Below, one piece after another: positions 27,653 through 36,347 of a DNA stretch of 64,000 nucleotides. Location: the NCBI RefSeq assembly GCF_001406815.1, contig NZ_CVRR01000060.1:106909-170908 (forward strand), in the 5' to 3' direction. This DNA is from Roseburia faecis (GTDB lineage: Bacteria > Bacillota > Clostridia > Lachnospirales > Lachnospiraceae). The position numbers and the translations under genes are program-made. Positions within the stretch are counted from its first letter, which is position 1; each line of letters starts with the position of its first letter. The notes beneath the pieces were generated by a model. It searched no databases, had not been told where the DNA came from, and was given only the letters and a program-made list of their open reading frames with translations.

Positions 27653-28903
27653 CTACTCCCGGATTTCGGTATCAAACTGAAATAAATCCTGCAATACCTT
27701 TTTATACTGTTCCTGCTGCTCTTTGGATTCCGTCTGTTTAAGCTCCAAGATCGGCTCCCGGATCAGACGCTTTAATGATGCCTTTAAAATCTTTTTTACA
27801 ATTTTCTGATCCCTCGTACTCAGATCCAGTTTGCGGTTTAGATATGCATAACTGTCCTCTACAATTTCCGTACAGCGCTGCTGCAACGAAGCGATCGTCT
27901 CATCGACACCGGTCGTTGCCAGCCATTCCCTGGTTTCCCCAATGGCTTCCTCTATCATACGCTGACCTTTTTGCACCAGTTCTTCCCGCTGCTTCCGGTT
28001 CGTCTCTACAATTTCATTTAAACTGTCAAGATTAATCAGAAATGCCTGGGGATTTCGTCCAATCGCCGTCTCCACATCCCGCGGAGATGCCAGGTCCAAA
28101 ATTGCAGTCGGATGTAACAACTGTATGTCTTTTTCCCGGATAATATGATGCGGGGAGGCTGTAGCGGAAACTACCAGCTCACACTCCTTCATTGCTTCAT
28201 ACCGCTTTTCAAACGGAATGATGGTAAGTGTGGGAAACTCATGCAGGAGATTTCCGGCATGTGAAAATGTCCGGCTGCAGACTGTTACATGAGAGGCCCC
28301 GTATTCATACAGATAACGCAGAGCCAGCGTTGCCGTATGTCCGCTTCCCACAACCAGTGCTTTTTTCCCTGCAATTCCAAACGTTTCCTGCAGCTGGCGG
28401 ATTCCCACATAGCTGACCGAAAGCGGCCGTTCACTGATTCTTAACTTTGTCTTTATCTTTTTTGCACAGGTGACCGCATCCTGTACCACACGGTTTAACT
28501 CTTTCCCGGTACTTCCAACCGTCCGTGATAATTCAAATGCATCCCTGACCTGTCCTAAAATCTGGTCCTCTCCCAGCACCATGGACTCCAGTCCCGCAGT
28601 CACCCGGAACAGATAGGAAATGGCATCCATTTCCTCCCGTTGTTTGAGATATTCCGAAAAATCTACTCCCGGAAACATCTCTTCATACAAGGTGCGAATC
28701 ACGCCAAGCGGCTGTGCAATCTCTTCCGGTGCAAAAAAATAGACTTCGCTGCGATTGCAGGTCGAAAGCACAAAACATTGTTCAATTCCTGCTTTCCCAG
28801 CTTTCTGCAGAAAATCAATTTTCTGATTATCGGTAAAGGACACCCTGTCACGGATGTCCTGATCTGCATGTTTATAATCAATTCCTATATATCCAAATTT
28901 CAT
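27653..28903 (-). CDS. hemA: Glutamyl-tRNA reductase
   Basis: A 416-residue NADPH enzyme that reduces Glu-tRNA to glutamate-1-semialdehyde, the first committed step of the C5 tetrapyrrole route. The catalytic cysteine is in VLSTCNRSEVYFF; LGEDQILGQVRDAF and the NADP loop LVVGSGHTATLAL follow; the C-terminal helical dimerisation region ends the protein. Overlaps hemL by 4 bases. Confidence 0.96.
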   Translation of the reverse strand: MKFGYIGIDYKHADQDIRDRVSFTDNQKIDFLQKAGKAGIEQCFVLSTCNRSEVYFFAPEEIAQPLGVIRTLYEEMFPGVDFSEYLKQREEMDAISYLFRVTAGLESMVLGEDQILGQVRDAFELSRTVGSTGKELNRVVQDAVTCAKKIKTKLRISERPLSVSYVGIRQLQETFGIAGKKALVVGSGHTATLALRYLYEYGASHVTVCSRTFSHAGNLLHEFPTLTIIPFEKRYEAMKECELVVSATASPHHIIREKDIQLLHPTAILDLASPRDVETAIGRNPQAFLINLDSLNEIVETNRKQREELVQKGQRMIEEAIGETREWLATTGVDETIASLQQRCTEIVEDSYAYLNRKLDLSTRDQKIVKKILKASLKRLIREPILELKQTESKEQQEQYKKVLQDLFQFDTEIRE

Positions 28904-30174
28904 TCTGCAAAGTACTCCTGCATCACATGGATGGTCTTTTGTATATCTGCATCGGTATGCGCATCGGACACAAACATGGATTCAAACTGTGACGGTGCCA
29001 CATAAATTCCATGATCAAGCATAAACCCAAAATAATCGGCATATGCTTTGGTATCCGCGGTTGTCGCAGAATCGTAATCTGTCACATCTTCGCCGGTGAA
29101 GAAAATACTCATCAGAGAGCCGATCTGATTGACATGCACACGGTTTCCTGCGGCATGGCGCACCGCATCCGCCAGCATCGCTGTATTTTCCTGCAGCCGC
29201 ATATAAATATCCGTATCTGCCTCCAGAATACGAAGTGTGGCAAGCCCTGCAGCCGTAGCAATCGGATTGCCGGAAAGTGTTCCTGCCTGATAAACCGGAC
29301 CGTCCGGGGAAACCATACGCATGATATCCTCTCTTCCACCATACGCGCCGACCGGCATACCTCCACCAATAATCTTTCCAAACGTGGACAAATCCGGCGT
29401 AATATGAAAATACTCCTGTGCTCCGCCCAGTGCCAGACGAAAGCCGGTGATGACCTCGTCAAAGATGAAAAGTGCCCCGTAATGTTTTGTGATCTCACGC
29501 AAAAACTCCAGGAATCCGTCTGCCGGCGGAACAACGCCCATATTTGCAGCCACCGGTTCCACGATGATTGCTGCGATCTCATCCGGATAAGCCTCAAACA
29601 GTGCCTTGACGCTGTCCGGGGAATTGTATTCTGCAACCAGTGTATGTCTGGTAAAATCTGCCGGAACACCCGCACTGTCCGGAACAGATGTTGTCAATGC
29701 CGCAGATCCTGCTTTTACCAGAAGTCCGTCCGAATGACCGTGATAACATCCACGGAATTTGATGATCTTGTCACGCTTCGTATATCCCCGCGCAACACGG
29801 ATGGCACTCATCGTTGCCTCTGTTCCGGAGCTTACCAGACGGCTGACTTCCATGGATGGCACCAGCTGTGCCAGAAGTTCTGCCATCTCCACTTCCCGCT
29901 CTGTCGGGGCGCCAAACGTAAGACCTTCCTCACATGCAGCCTTTACCTTTTCGATGACACGTGAATCGGCATGCCCCAGAATCCCGGGTCCCCAGGAACA
30001 TACATAGTCGATCATTTCATTTCCATCCACATCGGTAATATGGGAACCTTTTGCACTCTGAATAAAACGCGGCGTACGCCCTACAGCCTGGTACGCACGT
30101 ACCGGGCTGTTCACGCCTCCCGGAAGCCGGAGTTTTGCTCTCATATAAAGTAATTCTGATGTCTGGTCTGTCAT
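28900..30174 (-). CDS. hemL: Glutamate-1-semialdehyde 2,1-aminomutase
   Basis: A 424-residue PLP enzyme making 5-aminolevulinate. The start MTDQTSELLYMRAK at 30174 is chosen; a GGGGA site lies nearby and the longer reading overlaps hemB. SSGTEATMSAIRVARG, GCYHGHSDGLL, FDEVITGFR and the PLP lysine in FGKIIGGGMPVGA are visible. It forms a 4-base overlap with hemA, suggesting coupled expression of the two enzymes that pass a reactive intermediate. Confidence 0.96.
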   Translation of the reverse strand: MTDQTSELLYMRAKLRLPGGVNSPVRAYQAVGRTPRFIQSAKGSHITDVDGNEMIDYVCSWGPGILGHADSRVIEKVKAACEEGLTFGAPTEREVEMAELLAQLVPSMEVSRLVSSGTEATMSAIRVARGYTKRDKIIKFRGCYHGHSDGLLVKAGSAALTTSVPDSAGVPADFTRHTLVAEYNSPDSVKALFEAYPDEIAAIIVEPVAANMGVVPPADGFLEFLREITKHYGALFIFDEVITGFRLALGGAQEYFHITPDLSTFGKIIGGGMPVGAYGGREDIMRMVSPDGPVYQAGTLSGNPIATAAGLATLRILEADTDIYMRLQENTAMLADAVRHAAGNRVHVNQIGSLMSIFFTGEDVTDYDSATTADTKAYADYFGFMLDHGIYVAPSQFESMFVSDAHTDADIQKTIHVMQEYFAE

Positions 30175-30175
30175 G

Positions 30176-31147
30176 TTATACTTCCCCTTTCTGTATCCAT
30201 TCTGCCACGTCGAGTGCATGATAGGTAATGATCATGTCTGCTCCTGCACGTTTCATCCCGATCAGATTTTCCATCACGATCTTTTTCTCATCGATCCATC
30301 CGTTTGCCGCCGCTGCTTTTACCATGGAATATTCCCCGCTCACGTTATAGGCAACGATCGGAATATTATAATTTCTGCGGATCTCCGTAATGATATCCAT
30401 ATATGCCATTGCCGGTTTGGCGATAATCAGATCTGCTCCCTCTGCAATATCCTCTTCCACTTCCCGCATGGCTTCACGCCCGTTTGCAGGGTCCATCTGA
30501 TAAGTTTTCCGGTCCCCGAATCCCGGCGCAGAATGTGCCGCATCACGAAACGGTCCGTAATATCCGGATGCAAATTTTGCGGAATATGCCATAATCGGTG
30601 TATAGGTAAATCCGGCCGCATCAAGTGCCTGACGGATCGCCCCTACACGCTTGTCCATCATATCGCTCGGCGCAATGATATCTGCCCCCGCACGCGCATA
30701 GCTGACCGCCGTCTGTGCCAGAAGCGGCAGTGTCTCATCATTTAAAATAATTCCATCTCTGATCAGGCCACAATGTCCATGCGAAGTATACTCACAGAGA
30801 CATACATCTGCTATCACAAGCAGATCCGGGTAATCCTTTTTGATCCGGCGGATCGCGGTCTGTACAATGCCGTGCTCATCATAAGCCCCGCTCCCCACTT
30901 CATCCTTATGTTCCGGAATTCCAAAAATCAGAATTGCCGGAATCTGCAATGCTTTCACACGGTCTAACTCTTCGTTCATGCGGTCAACGGAATACTGGCA
31001 GATGCCCGGCATGGATTCCACCGGCTGTACGATATTTTCCCCTTCCATAACAAAAAGCGGGTAGATCAGTTCCTCTGTCCTCACGTGATTTTCCCTGACC
31101 ATACTTCGCATAACAGCAGTCTGTCTTAATCTTCTTGTTCGATCCAT
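30176..31147 (-). CDS. hemB: Delta-aminolevulinic acid dehydratase
   Basis: A 323-residue porphobilinogen synthase. LFVMEGENIVQPVESMPGI near the start, the metal-binding cysteine region ADVCLCEYTSHGHCG (zinc type), the substrate lysines in AYSAKFASGYYGPFRDA and around IAKPAMAYMD are present. It follows sirC by 20 bases. Confidence 0.97.
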   Translation of the reverse strand: MDRTRRLRQTAVMRSMVRENHVRTEELIYPLFVMEGENIVQPVESMPGICQYSVDRMNEELDRVKALQIPAILIFGIPEHKDEVGSGAYDEHGIVQTAIRRIKKDYPDLLVIADVCLCEYTSHGHCGLIRDGIILNDETLPLLAQTAVSYARAGADIIAPSDMMDKRVGAIRQALDAAGFTYTPIMAYSAKFASGYYGPFRDAAHSAPGFGDRKTYQMDPANGREAMREVEEDIAEGADLIIAKPAMAYMDIITEIRRNYNIPIVAYNVSGEYSMVKAAAANGWIDEKKIVMENLIGMKRAGADMIITYHALDVAEWIQKGEV

Positions 31148-31167
31148 TCCCTTGTTCCTCTTTTCTT

Positions 31168-31797
31168 TTACTCTTTCATACGCTTTTCCTGTATAAGAAT
31201 CTGTTCCAGTTCTTCCGGTAACAGTGAAGTTTTTTTCTCTGCAAGCAGCCTGGCAAGAATGGTCTGATATACCTGTCTGCGCAGTTTTTCTGTTTCTATC
31301 CGCGTTTTTACCACCGGACGGATACTTCCCATATAATCGTTAATCTGTCCCAGTTCTTCCGTCAGAATTTCTTTCAGAGATTCTTTTAAATACTGTGTGA
31401 GCACCGGACTGTTTCCCGCACTGGAAAAAGCCCCCACCAGATCCCGGTGTTTCAGATAGGACGGAAAAATAAAACTGCAGTCCTCCTGCTGATCCACGGC
31501 ATTGACCGGAATATGCTTTTTTTGTGCCATCCGGGCAATCCTGTGATTTTCTGTGACATCATCAGTAGCTGCCACAACCAGAACACATTCCTTCAGATCC
31601 TCCGGTTCAAAGGTACGTTCCTTTACACATACATTTCCTGTAAGCTGCAGAATCTGCGGGTCAATCTGTGGTGCCACCACCGTAATCTGCGCCCCGAAAT
31701 CCAGAAGCACCCGGACTTTGCGCAATGCCACAGTTCCTCCGCCTGCCACCAGACATTTCTTTTTTTCGATATCTATAAACATTGGAAAATAAGCCAT
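31168..31797 (-). CDS. sirC: Precorrin-2 dehydrogenase / siroheme synthase N-terminal type
   Basis: A 209-residue Rossmann protein like the N-terminal half of CysG and yeast Met8. FIDIEKKKCLVAGGGTVALRK binds NAD, and AFSSAGNSPVLTQYLKE is the conserved active-site/dimer segment. It oxidises precorrin-2 to sirohydrochlorin; whether it also chelates iron or cobalt cannot be told. First gene of the 17-gene minus-strand array. Confidence 0.9.
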   Translation of the reverse strand: MAYFPMFIDIEKKKCLVAGGGTVALRKVRVLLDFGAQITVVAPQIDPQILQLTGNVCVKERTFEPEDLKECVLVVAATDDVTENHRIARMAQKKHIPVNAVDQQEDCSFIFPSYLKHRDLVGAFSSAGNSPVLTQYLKESLKEILTEELGQINDYMGSIRPVVKTRIETEKLRRQVYQTILARLLAEKKTSLLPEELEQILIQEKRMKE

Positions 31798-31896
31798 AAT
31801 ACCCTTATCTTATAATTGTTTTGTATTTTTTTCAAGTATATCTGCTGGATAATCGCATATCCTACATGCATAGTATTTTTTGCGGGAGGTCTTTTC

Positions 31897-32301
31897 ATGA
31901 ACTGGAAAACATTTTTTATCTGTGGTCTGACCGGATGGTGCATGGAAATCCTGTTCACCTCGCTGGGCGGACTGCTGCGGGGAGATCTGCTTTTAAACGG
32001 ACACACATCCATCTGGATGTTTCCGATCTACGGACTTGCAGCAGTCATCGGACCTCTTTCCGTGCGCCTGCGCCACTGGCCTGTGCTTCTGCGCGGCTGT
32101 TTTTACGGTGCCGGCATCATGCTCGTTGAATTTATCAGTGGCAGTTTTCTTAGGCTTTTCTCTCTATGTCCCTGGGATTACAGCAAAACCCCCTACAATA
32201 TTTCCGGTCTTGTCCGCCTCGATTATTTTCCTGTATGGTTCACCGCCGGGCTGATCTTTGAATATATTCTTTCCCAAAAAAAGAAGCACATCCTCTCGTG
32301 A
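31897..32301 (+). CDS. CmpB-family (PF06541-type) membrane protein
   Basis: A 134-residue membrane protein with about four helices. The ATG at 31897 is chosen because GGGAGGT lies just upstream. FICGLTGWCMEILF, MFPIYGLAAVIGPLSV and LVEFISGSFLR with a following WDYS match the family known as putative ABC-transporter type IV/CmpB. No transport function has been proven. Divergent from sirC and convergent with pyrI. Confidence 0.75.
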   Translation: MNWKTFFICGLTGWCMEILFTSLGGLLRGDLLLNGHTSIWMFPIYGLAAVIGPLSVRLRHWPVLLRGCFYGAGIMLVEFISGSFLRLFSLCPWDYSKTPYNISGLVRLDYFPVWFTAGLIFEYILSQKKKHILS

Positions 32302-32311
32302 TGTGCCCCTT
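32286..32311 (+). terminator. Terminator after the CmpB-family gene
   Basis: GCACATC pairs with GATGTGC, followed by CCCTTTT. It overlaps the end of the plus-strand gene and faces pyrI. Confidence 0.65.
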
Positions 32312-32314
32312 TTC

Positions 32315-32767
32315 TTACATTACTTTTATCTGACGCCGGTTCGGATTGGTATATTTTTCCTCGCAATACTTGCAGCGGTACACTTCTTTTTCCTCATCTG
32401 CCAGAATAAAGATCTGATCCAGTTCCTGCTCGATCGATGTCACGCAACGTGGATTTTTGCACTTGATGACATTTTTGACCTGCTTCGGAAGCTTCAGTTC
32501 CTTTTTCTCTACGATCCGGTCACCCTTAATCACGTTTACCGTAATATTATGATCGATAAAACCGAGAATATCCAGATCCAGCGCTTCAATCGGACATTCC
32601 ACTTTGATAATATCTTTCTTGCCCATTTTATTACTTTTTGCATTCTTGATAATGGCAACGGAACAATCCAGCTTGTCCAGCTTCAGATCATGATAAATCT
32701 GAAGACTCATTCCCGCCTGGATATGATCCAGTACAAAGCCCTCGTGAATTCCACTAATATTCAGCAT
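32315..32767 (-). CDS. pyrI: Aspartate carbamoyltransferase regulatory chain
   Basis: A 150-residue allosteric subunit that binds nucleotides and couples to PyrB. The C-terminal zinc site has the four cysteines in CKNPRCVTSI and YRCKYCEEKY. Lies 2 bases after pyrB, the standard pair; pyrimidine feedback on the pathway is expected. Confidence 0.95.
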   Translation of the reverse strand: MLNISGIHEGFVLDHIQAGMSLQIYHDLKLDKLDCSVAIIKNAKSNKMGKKDIIKVECPIEALDLDILGFIDHNITVNVIKGDRIVEKKELKLPKQVKNVIKCKNPRCVTSIEQELDQIFILADEEKEVYRCKYCEEKYTNPNRRQIKVM

Positions 32768-32769
32768 CT

Positions 32770-33690
32770 TTACTCCACCTCGATTCCCAGTAATGTCAGG
32801 ATCAGTGCCATACGGACGTATACACCATTCTGTACCTGTGTAAAATAAGCCGCACGCGGATCATCATCCACTTCAACGGAAATTTCATTGACACGAGGCA
32901 GTGGATGCAGCACGATCATGTCATCCTTCGCAAGTTCCATCTTTTCTTTGGTCAGAATGTAGAAATCTTTCAGACGGATATAATCTTCTTCGTTGAAGAA
33001 ACGTTCTCTCTGTACTCTTGTCATATAAAGAACATCCAGCTGGCTCATGGCATCTTCTAAACGCTCCACTTCCTCAAACTCCACATGGTTTGCCTGAAGT
33101 ACATCCTCCCGGATGTAATCCGGAATCTTTAACTCTTCCGGGGAAATCAGGATAAATTTCACGTTTTCATAACGGATCAGTGCATTGATCAGGGAATGAA
33201 CGGTTCGTCCGAATTTCAGATCCCCGCACAGACCAATCGTAATATTCCCCAGTCTTCCTTTCAGGGAACGAATAGTCATAAGATCAGTTAACGTCTGGGT
33301 TGGATGCTGATGTCCACCGTCGCCTGCATTGATTACAGGGATACGGGACTTCTGGGATGCAACGAGTGCCGCGCCTTCTTTCGGATGCCGCATTGCACAG
33401 ATATCTGCATAACAGGAAATAACTCGAATCGTATCAGAAATGCTCTCGCCTTTGGATGCCGATGAAGAATCAGCACTCGCGAAACCTAAAACAGAACCAC
33501 CGAGGTTTAACATGGCAGCTTCGAAACTTAATCGTGTTCTTGTGCTCGGTTCATAAAAACAGGTTGCCAATTTTTTGCCATCACAGGCATGTGCATATTT
33601 CTTTGGATGCTTCTCAATGTCGCTCGCCAGATCCAACAGCTGATCCAGTTCCTCTACGGAGAAGTCTAAAGGACTCATTAAATGCCGCAT
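32770..33690 (-). CDS. pyrB: Aspartate carbamoyltransferase catalytic chain
   Basis: A 306-residue enzyme making carbamoyl-aspartate in pyrimidine synthesis. [16 protein letters not shown] binds carbamoyl phosphate, [15 protein letters not shown] and [12 protein letters not shown] are further active-site segments. Full length. The rest of the pyr genes are not in the window. Confidence 0.97.
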   Translation of the reverse strand: MRHLMSPLDFSVEELDQLLDLASDIEKHPKKYAHACDGKKLATCFYEPSTRTRLSFEAAMLNLGGSVLGFASADSSSASKGESISDTIRVISCYADICAMRHPKEGAALVASQKSRIPVINAGDGGHQHPTQTLTDLMTIRSLKGRLGNITIGLCGDLKFGRTVHSLINALIRYENVKFILISPEELKIPDYIREDVLQANHVEFEEVERLEDAMSQLDVLYMTRVQRERFFNEEDYIRLKDFYILTKEKMELAKDDMIVLHPLPRVNEISVEVDDDPRAAYFTQVQNGVYVRMALILTLLGIEVE

Positions 33691-33723
33691 TTTTATCCTC
33701 CTTCAGCTTAACGCATTTTTACT

Positions 33724-33752
33724 ATCATATAATAAACTGCGGCTATTTTCAA
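33724..33752 (-). promoter_or_regulatory. Promoter of pyrBI
   Basis: On the minus strand TTGAAA, 17 bases, TATGAT. No obvious attenuator or PyrR site is visible in the short leader. Confidence 0.55.
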
Positions 33753-33776
33753 GGCTAATATAGCAGCTATATAAAA

Positions 33777-34469
33777 TTAACATGGGCGACAGCAGAAACA
33801 CAATGCCTGCGCACACAGCAGACTCATGCAGAAATTGCTGTAATTTCCATAAGGACGCTCATACTCGCTCCCCATATTGGTATACCAGGTTCCGCCATAT
33901 TCAAGATGCTGCTGGAACTGCCGGTACTCCATATTGCTCGGCTCAAGTTCCACCGCACGGCGGATATGCTCAATCGCCGTTGCACTGTTTCCCACGCCTT
34001 CATTTGCCACCGCACTGTAATAGTACCACTGTCCGGCACGCTCGGAAAATGGAATCGAACTTAACACATTGAGTGCTTCCGGATAACACTGATTCTGAAT
34101 ATAATTAAGTGCCGCCTGTAATTTTGGAGAAGTCGCACGGCTCTGGGAACGGTAGGTTCCATTTCCATAATAATACTGTCCGCTGAACCCTCCAAACGGC
34201 CCCTGTCCATAGCTTCCTGTGCCTGCCGATCTGCCATCTGCAGAGCCTGCACCATAACTGTAGCTTCCGGAAGTTCCCTGCTGTTTTTCCTTCATAATCA
34301 GATCATAGGCCTGCTGCACCTGTTTGAAACGTTCTTCCGCCTGATCTTTGTTCGGATTGTTGACATTTGCATCCGGATGATACTTCCGGCTCAATGTACG
34401 GTATGCTTTCTTTATCTCTTCATCCGAAGCGCTACGGCTGACGCCGAGCACCTGATATGGATCTGTCAT
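33777..34469 (-). CDS. DnaJ-domain protein with TPR-like C-terminus
   Basis: A 230-residue protein. The J domain fills the first 65 residues ([20 protein letters not shown], the HPD tripeptide in RKYHPDANV). A Gly/Ser/Tyr-rich linker follows, then a TPR-like helical part (about 130-195) and a Cys-rich tail ending LCFCCRPC. The J domain should stimulate an Hsp70 partner. It overlaps the DUF5685 gene by 4 bases, so the three genes from 35713 to 33777 form one unit. Confidence 0.85.
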   Translation of the reverse strand: MTDPYQVLGVSRSASDEEIKKAYRTLSRKYHPDANVNNPNKDQAEERFKQVQQAYDLIMKEKQQGTSGSYSYGAGSADGRSAGTGSYGQGPFGGFSGQYYYGNGTYRSQSRATSPKLQAALNYIQNQCYPEALNVLSSIPFSERAGQWYYYSAVANEGVGNSATAIEHIRRAVELEPSNMEYRQFQQHLEYGGTWYTNMGSEYERPYGNYSNFCMSLLCAQALCFCCRPC

Positions 34470-35305
34470 GATTTCTTCCTCTTTTTCTTCAACTGAATGT
34501 ATTCATACTTGGACCATACACCGGAATACAGAATATTCCGCAGAATATCCGCGTGAAGCAGAATCGGCAGGCGTTCAAAAGACTTCGCGCATTCCGAAAT
34601 CATGCTGGTCATCATCAGACGGCACAACGTCTCATACTCCTGCTCATCTTCTGTATCCAGATACCGGAGCGGGTTGTAACTGTCTTTTTTTTCATCTTTA
34701 TCCCGGTCCTCGTAGGCATCCATCAGGTAGATAAATTTGCCCAGATAAAATCCAAGTGTTTTCAATTCATCATACCACTCGTCCTGCTTCCATGCAAATA
34801 TTTCTCCGAGCATCTCGCCTGTCAGCCCTGCCACAAGATCAATATTCGTCTGTTTTTCCGCCTCATAAGTTGCCAGTTTCTCCATATACTGCTCAATGGC
34901 ATTAGTCTGCCGCGGATAATTTATTTTGATCCGCTGATAATCTTTCTCAAACATTGAGGCAATGGTTTTCTTCGTGTAATTATGGTCATCTTTCCAGTCA
35001 TCCACCAGATTGTAATATGCCAGAAGAACGTTCATCTGTGCCGCATAACTCTGAATATCGTTTTCCCGCAGCTGCCGTTTTTTCATCGGATGCATCATAC
35101 AGGTAAATTCACCAGTCTGCGTGTCCGGCTCATACAGACCGGTCAGCAGAACGACCAGAAATGTCATATCATAATTCAAAAGTGCCTGTCCTTTTTTTCC
35201 ACAGAACTCTTTTAATTTCCGGCAAAGCCCACAATAATACGACTGATATATTTTTTTATTTTCTTCCGACAGCTGTGCGCCGTTTACATTGATATATCCG
35301 AACAT
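34466..35305 (-). CDS. DUF5685 family protein
   Basis: A 279-residue soluble helical protein. The start [18 protein letters not shown], the CxxC in [12 protein letters not shown] and [14 protein letters not shown] are typical of the family, which I recall as DUF5685. Function unknown; the all-helical pattern with paired acidic residues ([17 protein letters not shown]) recalls isoprenoid-synthase-like folds but this is only an impression. Linked to a J-domain gene and a zinc-ribbon membrane gene. Confidence 0.7.
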   Translation of the reverse strand: MFGYINVNGAQLSEENKKIYQSYYCGLCRKLKEFCGKKGQALLNYDMTFLVVLLTGLYEPDTQTGEFTCMMHPMKKRQLRENDIQSYAAQMNVLLAYYNLVDDWKDDHNYTKKTIASMFEKDYQRIKINYPRQTNAIEQYMEKLATYEAEKQTNIDLVAGLTGEMLGEIFAWKQDEWYDELKTLGFYLGKFIYLMDAYEDRDKDEKKDSYNPLRYLDTEDEQEYETLCRLMMTSMISECAKSFERLPILLHADILRNILYSGVWSKYEYIQLKKKRKKS

Positions 35306-35317
35306 ACTGCCTCCGAT

Positions 35318-35713
35318 TTAGGTTCTGCGAATAAATTTTTCCCTGCATTTCGGGCAGGTAATCTCTATCTTTCCATGTCCCCTCGGCACACGGACTTCCT
35401 GTTTACACATCGGGCACTTGAAAAAGCGGTAATCCCTTGCCTGTCCCATGCGTTTTTTAAACCGGTTCCACGATACGGTGCGGTTATAACGGAAATTCAA
35501 ATACTTCTGGTTTTCTTCATAACGTTTGGATGTATTTCTTGAAAATACCCGGAAATACATATAAATCATTAAAATCAGCGCTACAAAGGAAAACAGGCCA
35601 ATGCGTGTAAACATACCGACAAGCAAAAGAATCAGAACAAGCCAGGACTGCATCCGTGCCAGTTCATCCATGCCATTTCTTCCCTGCATAAAACGATACA
35701 ATTTGTCTCTCAT
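35318..35713 (-). CDS. Small membrane protein with zinc ribbon
   Basis: A 131-residue protein with a hydrophobic hairpin near residues 25-58 (LVLILLLVGMFTRIG, FSFVALILMIYMYF) and a C-terminal cysteine pair cluster, CPMCKQEV and CPKCREKF, forming a zinc ribbon. The ribbon should face the cytoplasm if the N-terminus does. First gene of the DnaJ/DUF5685 unit. Function unknown. Confidence 0.75.
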   Translation of the reverse strand: MRDKLYRFMQGRNGMDELARMQSWLVLILLLVGMFTRIGLFSFVALILMIYMYFRVFSRNTSKRYEENQKYLNFRYNRTVSWNRFKKRMGQARDYRFFKCPMCKQEVRVPRGHGKIEITCPKCREKFIRRT

Positions 35714-35910
35714 ACAATTCCTCTTTTCTGTGTTTCGTCGATATTTTTCGTGTCTTATATTAGTTATATATCATGGGAAATCATATCGTCAAGCAACGTA
35801 TTTTCTTTTCATACACTTTTCATAAAGTGTTTAGAAATCCGGGAAATTTATAATGGTATAGACGTGAAAAATGAAAATTTCCAAAGAATACTGCTGATAT
35901 TTACGGAAAA

Positions 35911-36291
35911 CATCTTAAGAAGAAGGACGATAAGCCGGGTTATGTCGTTGGGTGATCATCTATCTAGTACGATTGTTGCCAACCGTCTCAAGCGACCTAC
36001 CTAAAGCTGGCGGGCCACGTCAGCGCTTTGTTTCGGTCTTGCTTCGAATGGGGTTTACATGTGCCCTCTCTGTTACCAGCGAGGCGGTAGTCTCTTACAC
36101 TGCCATTCCACCCTTACTATAGAGGTGCATCTGTGATGCATCTCTTATAGCGGTATATTTCTGTTGCACTTTCCTTAGAGTTTCCTCCACCGGCCGTTAA
36201 CCGGCATCCTGCCCTGTGAAGCCCGGACTTTCCTCACCTGCGGTCTTTCGACACCTGCAGCCGCGATCACCTGTCCTCCATCTTAAGATGC
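35911..36291 (-). ncRNA. rnpB: RNase P RNA (class A)
   Basis: The minus-strand sequence has the universally conserved RNase P blocks: GAGGAAAGTCCGGGCTTC and ACAGGGCAGGATGCCGG near the 5' side, and near the 3' side AGATGATCACCC and ACATAACCCGGCTTATCG. The ends pair as a long P1 helix, CATCTTAAG with CTTAAGATG and beyond, which sets the boundaries. It forms the catalytic core of the tRNA 5' processing enzyme. Its own promoter is just upstream. Confidence 0.95.
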
Positions 36292-36297
36292 TTTTCC

Positions 36298-36326
36298 ACT
36301 ATAACACAGTTTCCAGTAAGGTTCAA
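36298..36326 (-). promoter_or_regulatory. Promoter of rnpB
   Basis: Minus strand TTGAAC, 17 bases, TATAGT, seven bases before the inferred 5' end of the RNA. Confidence 0.65.
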
Positions 36327-36347
36327 GCCGTAAAGTTTACCGTGTTT

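Noticed and set aside
31798..31896. Cobalamin riboswitch before the corrinoid genes
   Set aside because: The divergent gap upstream of sirC is only about 100 bases and contains no recognisable B12-box.
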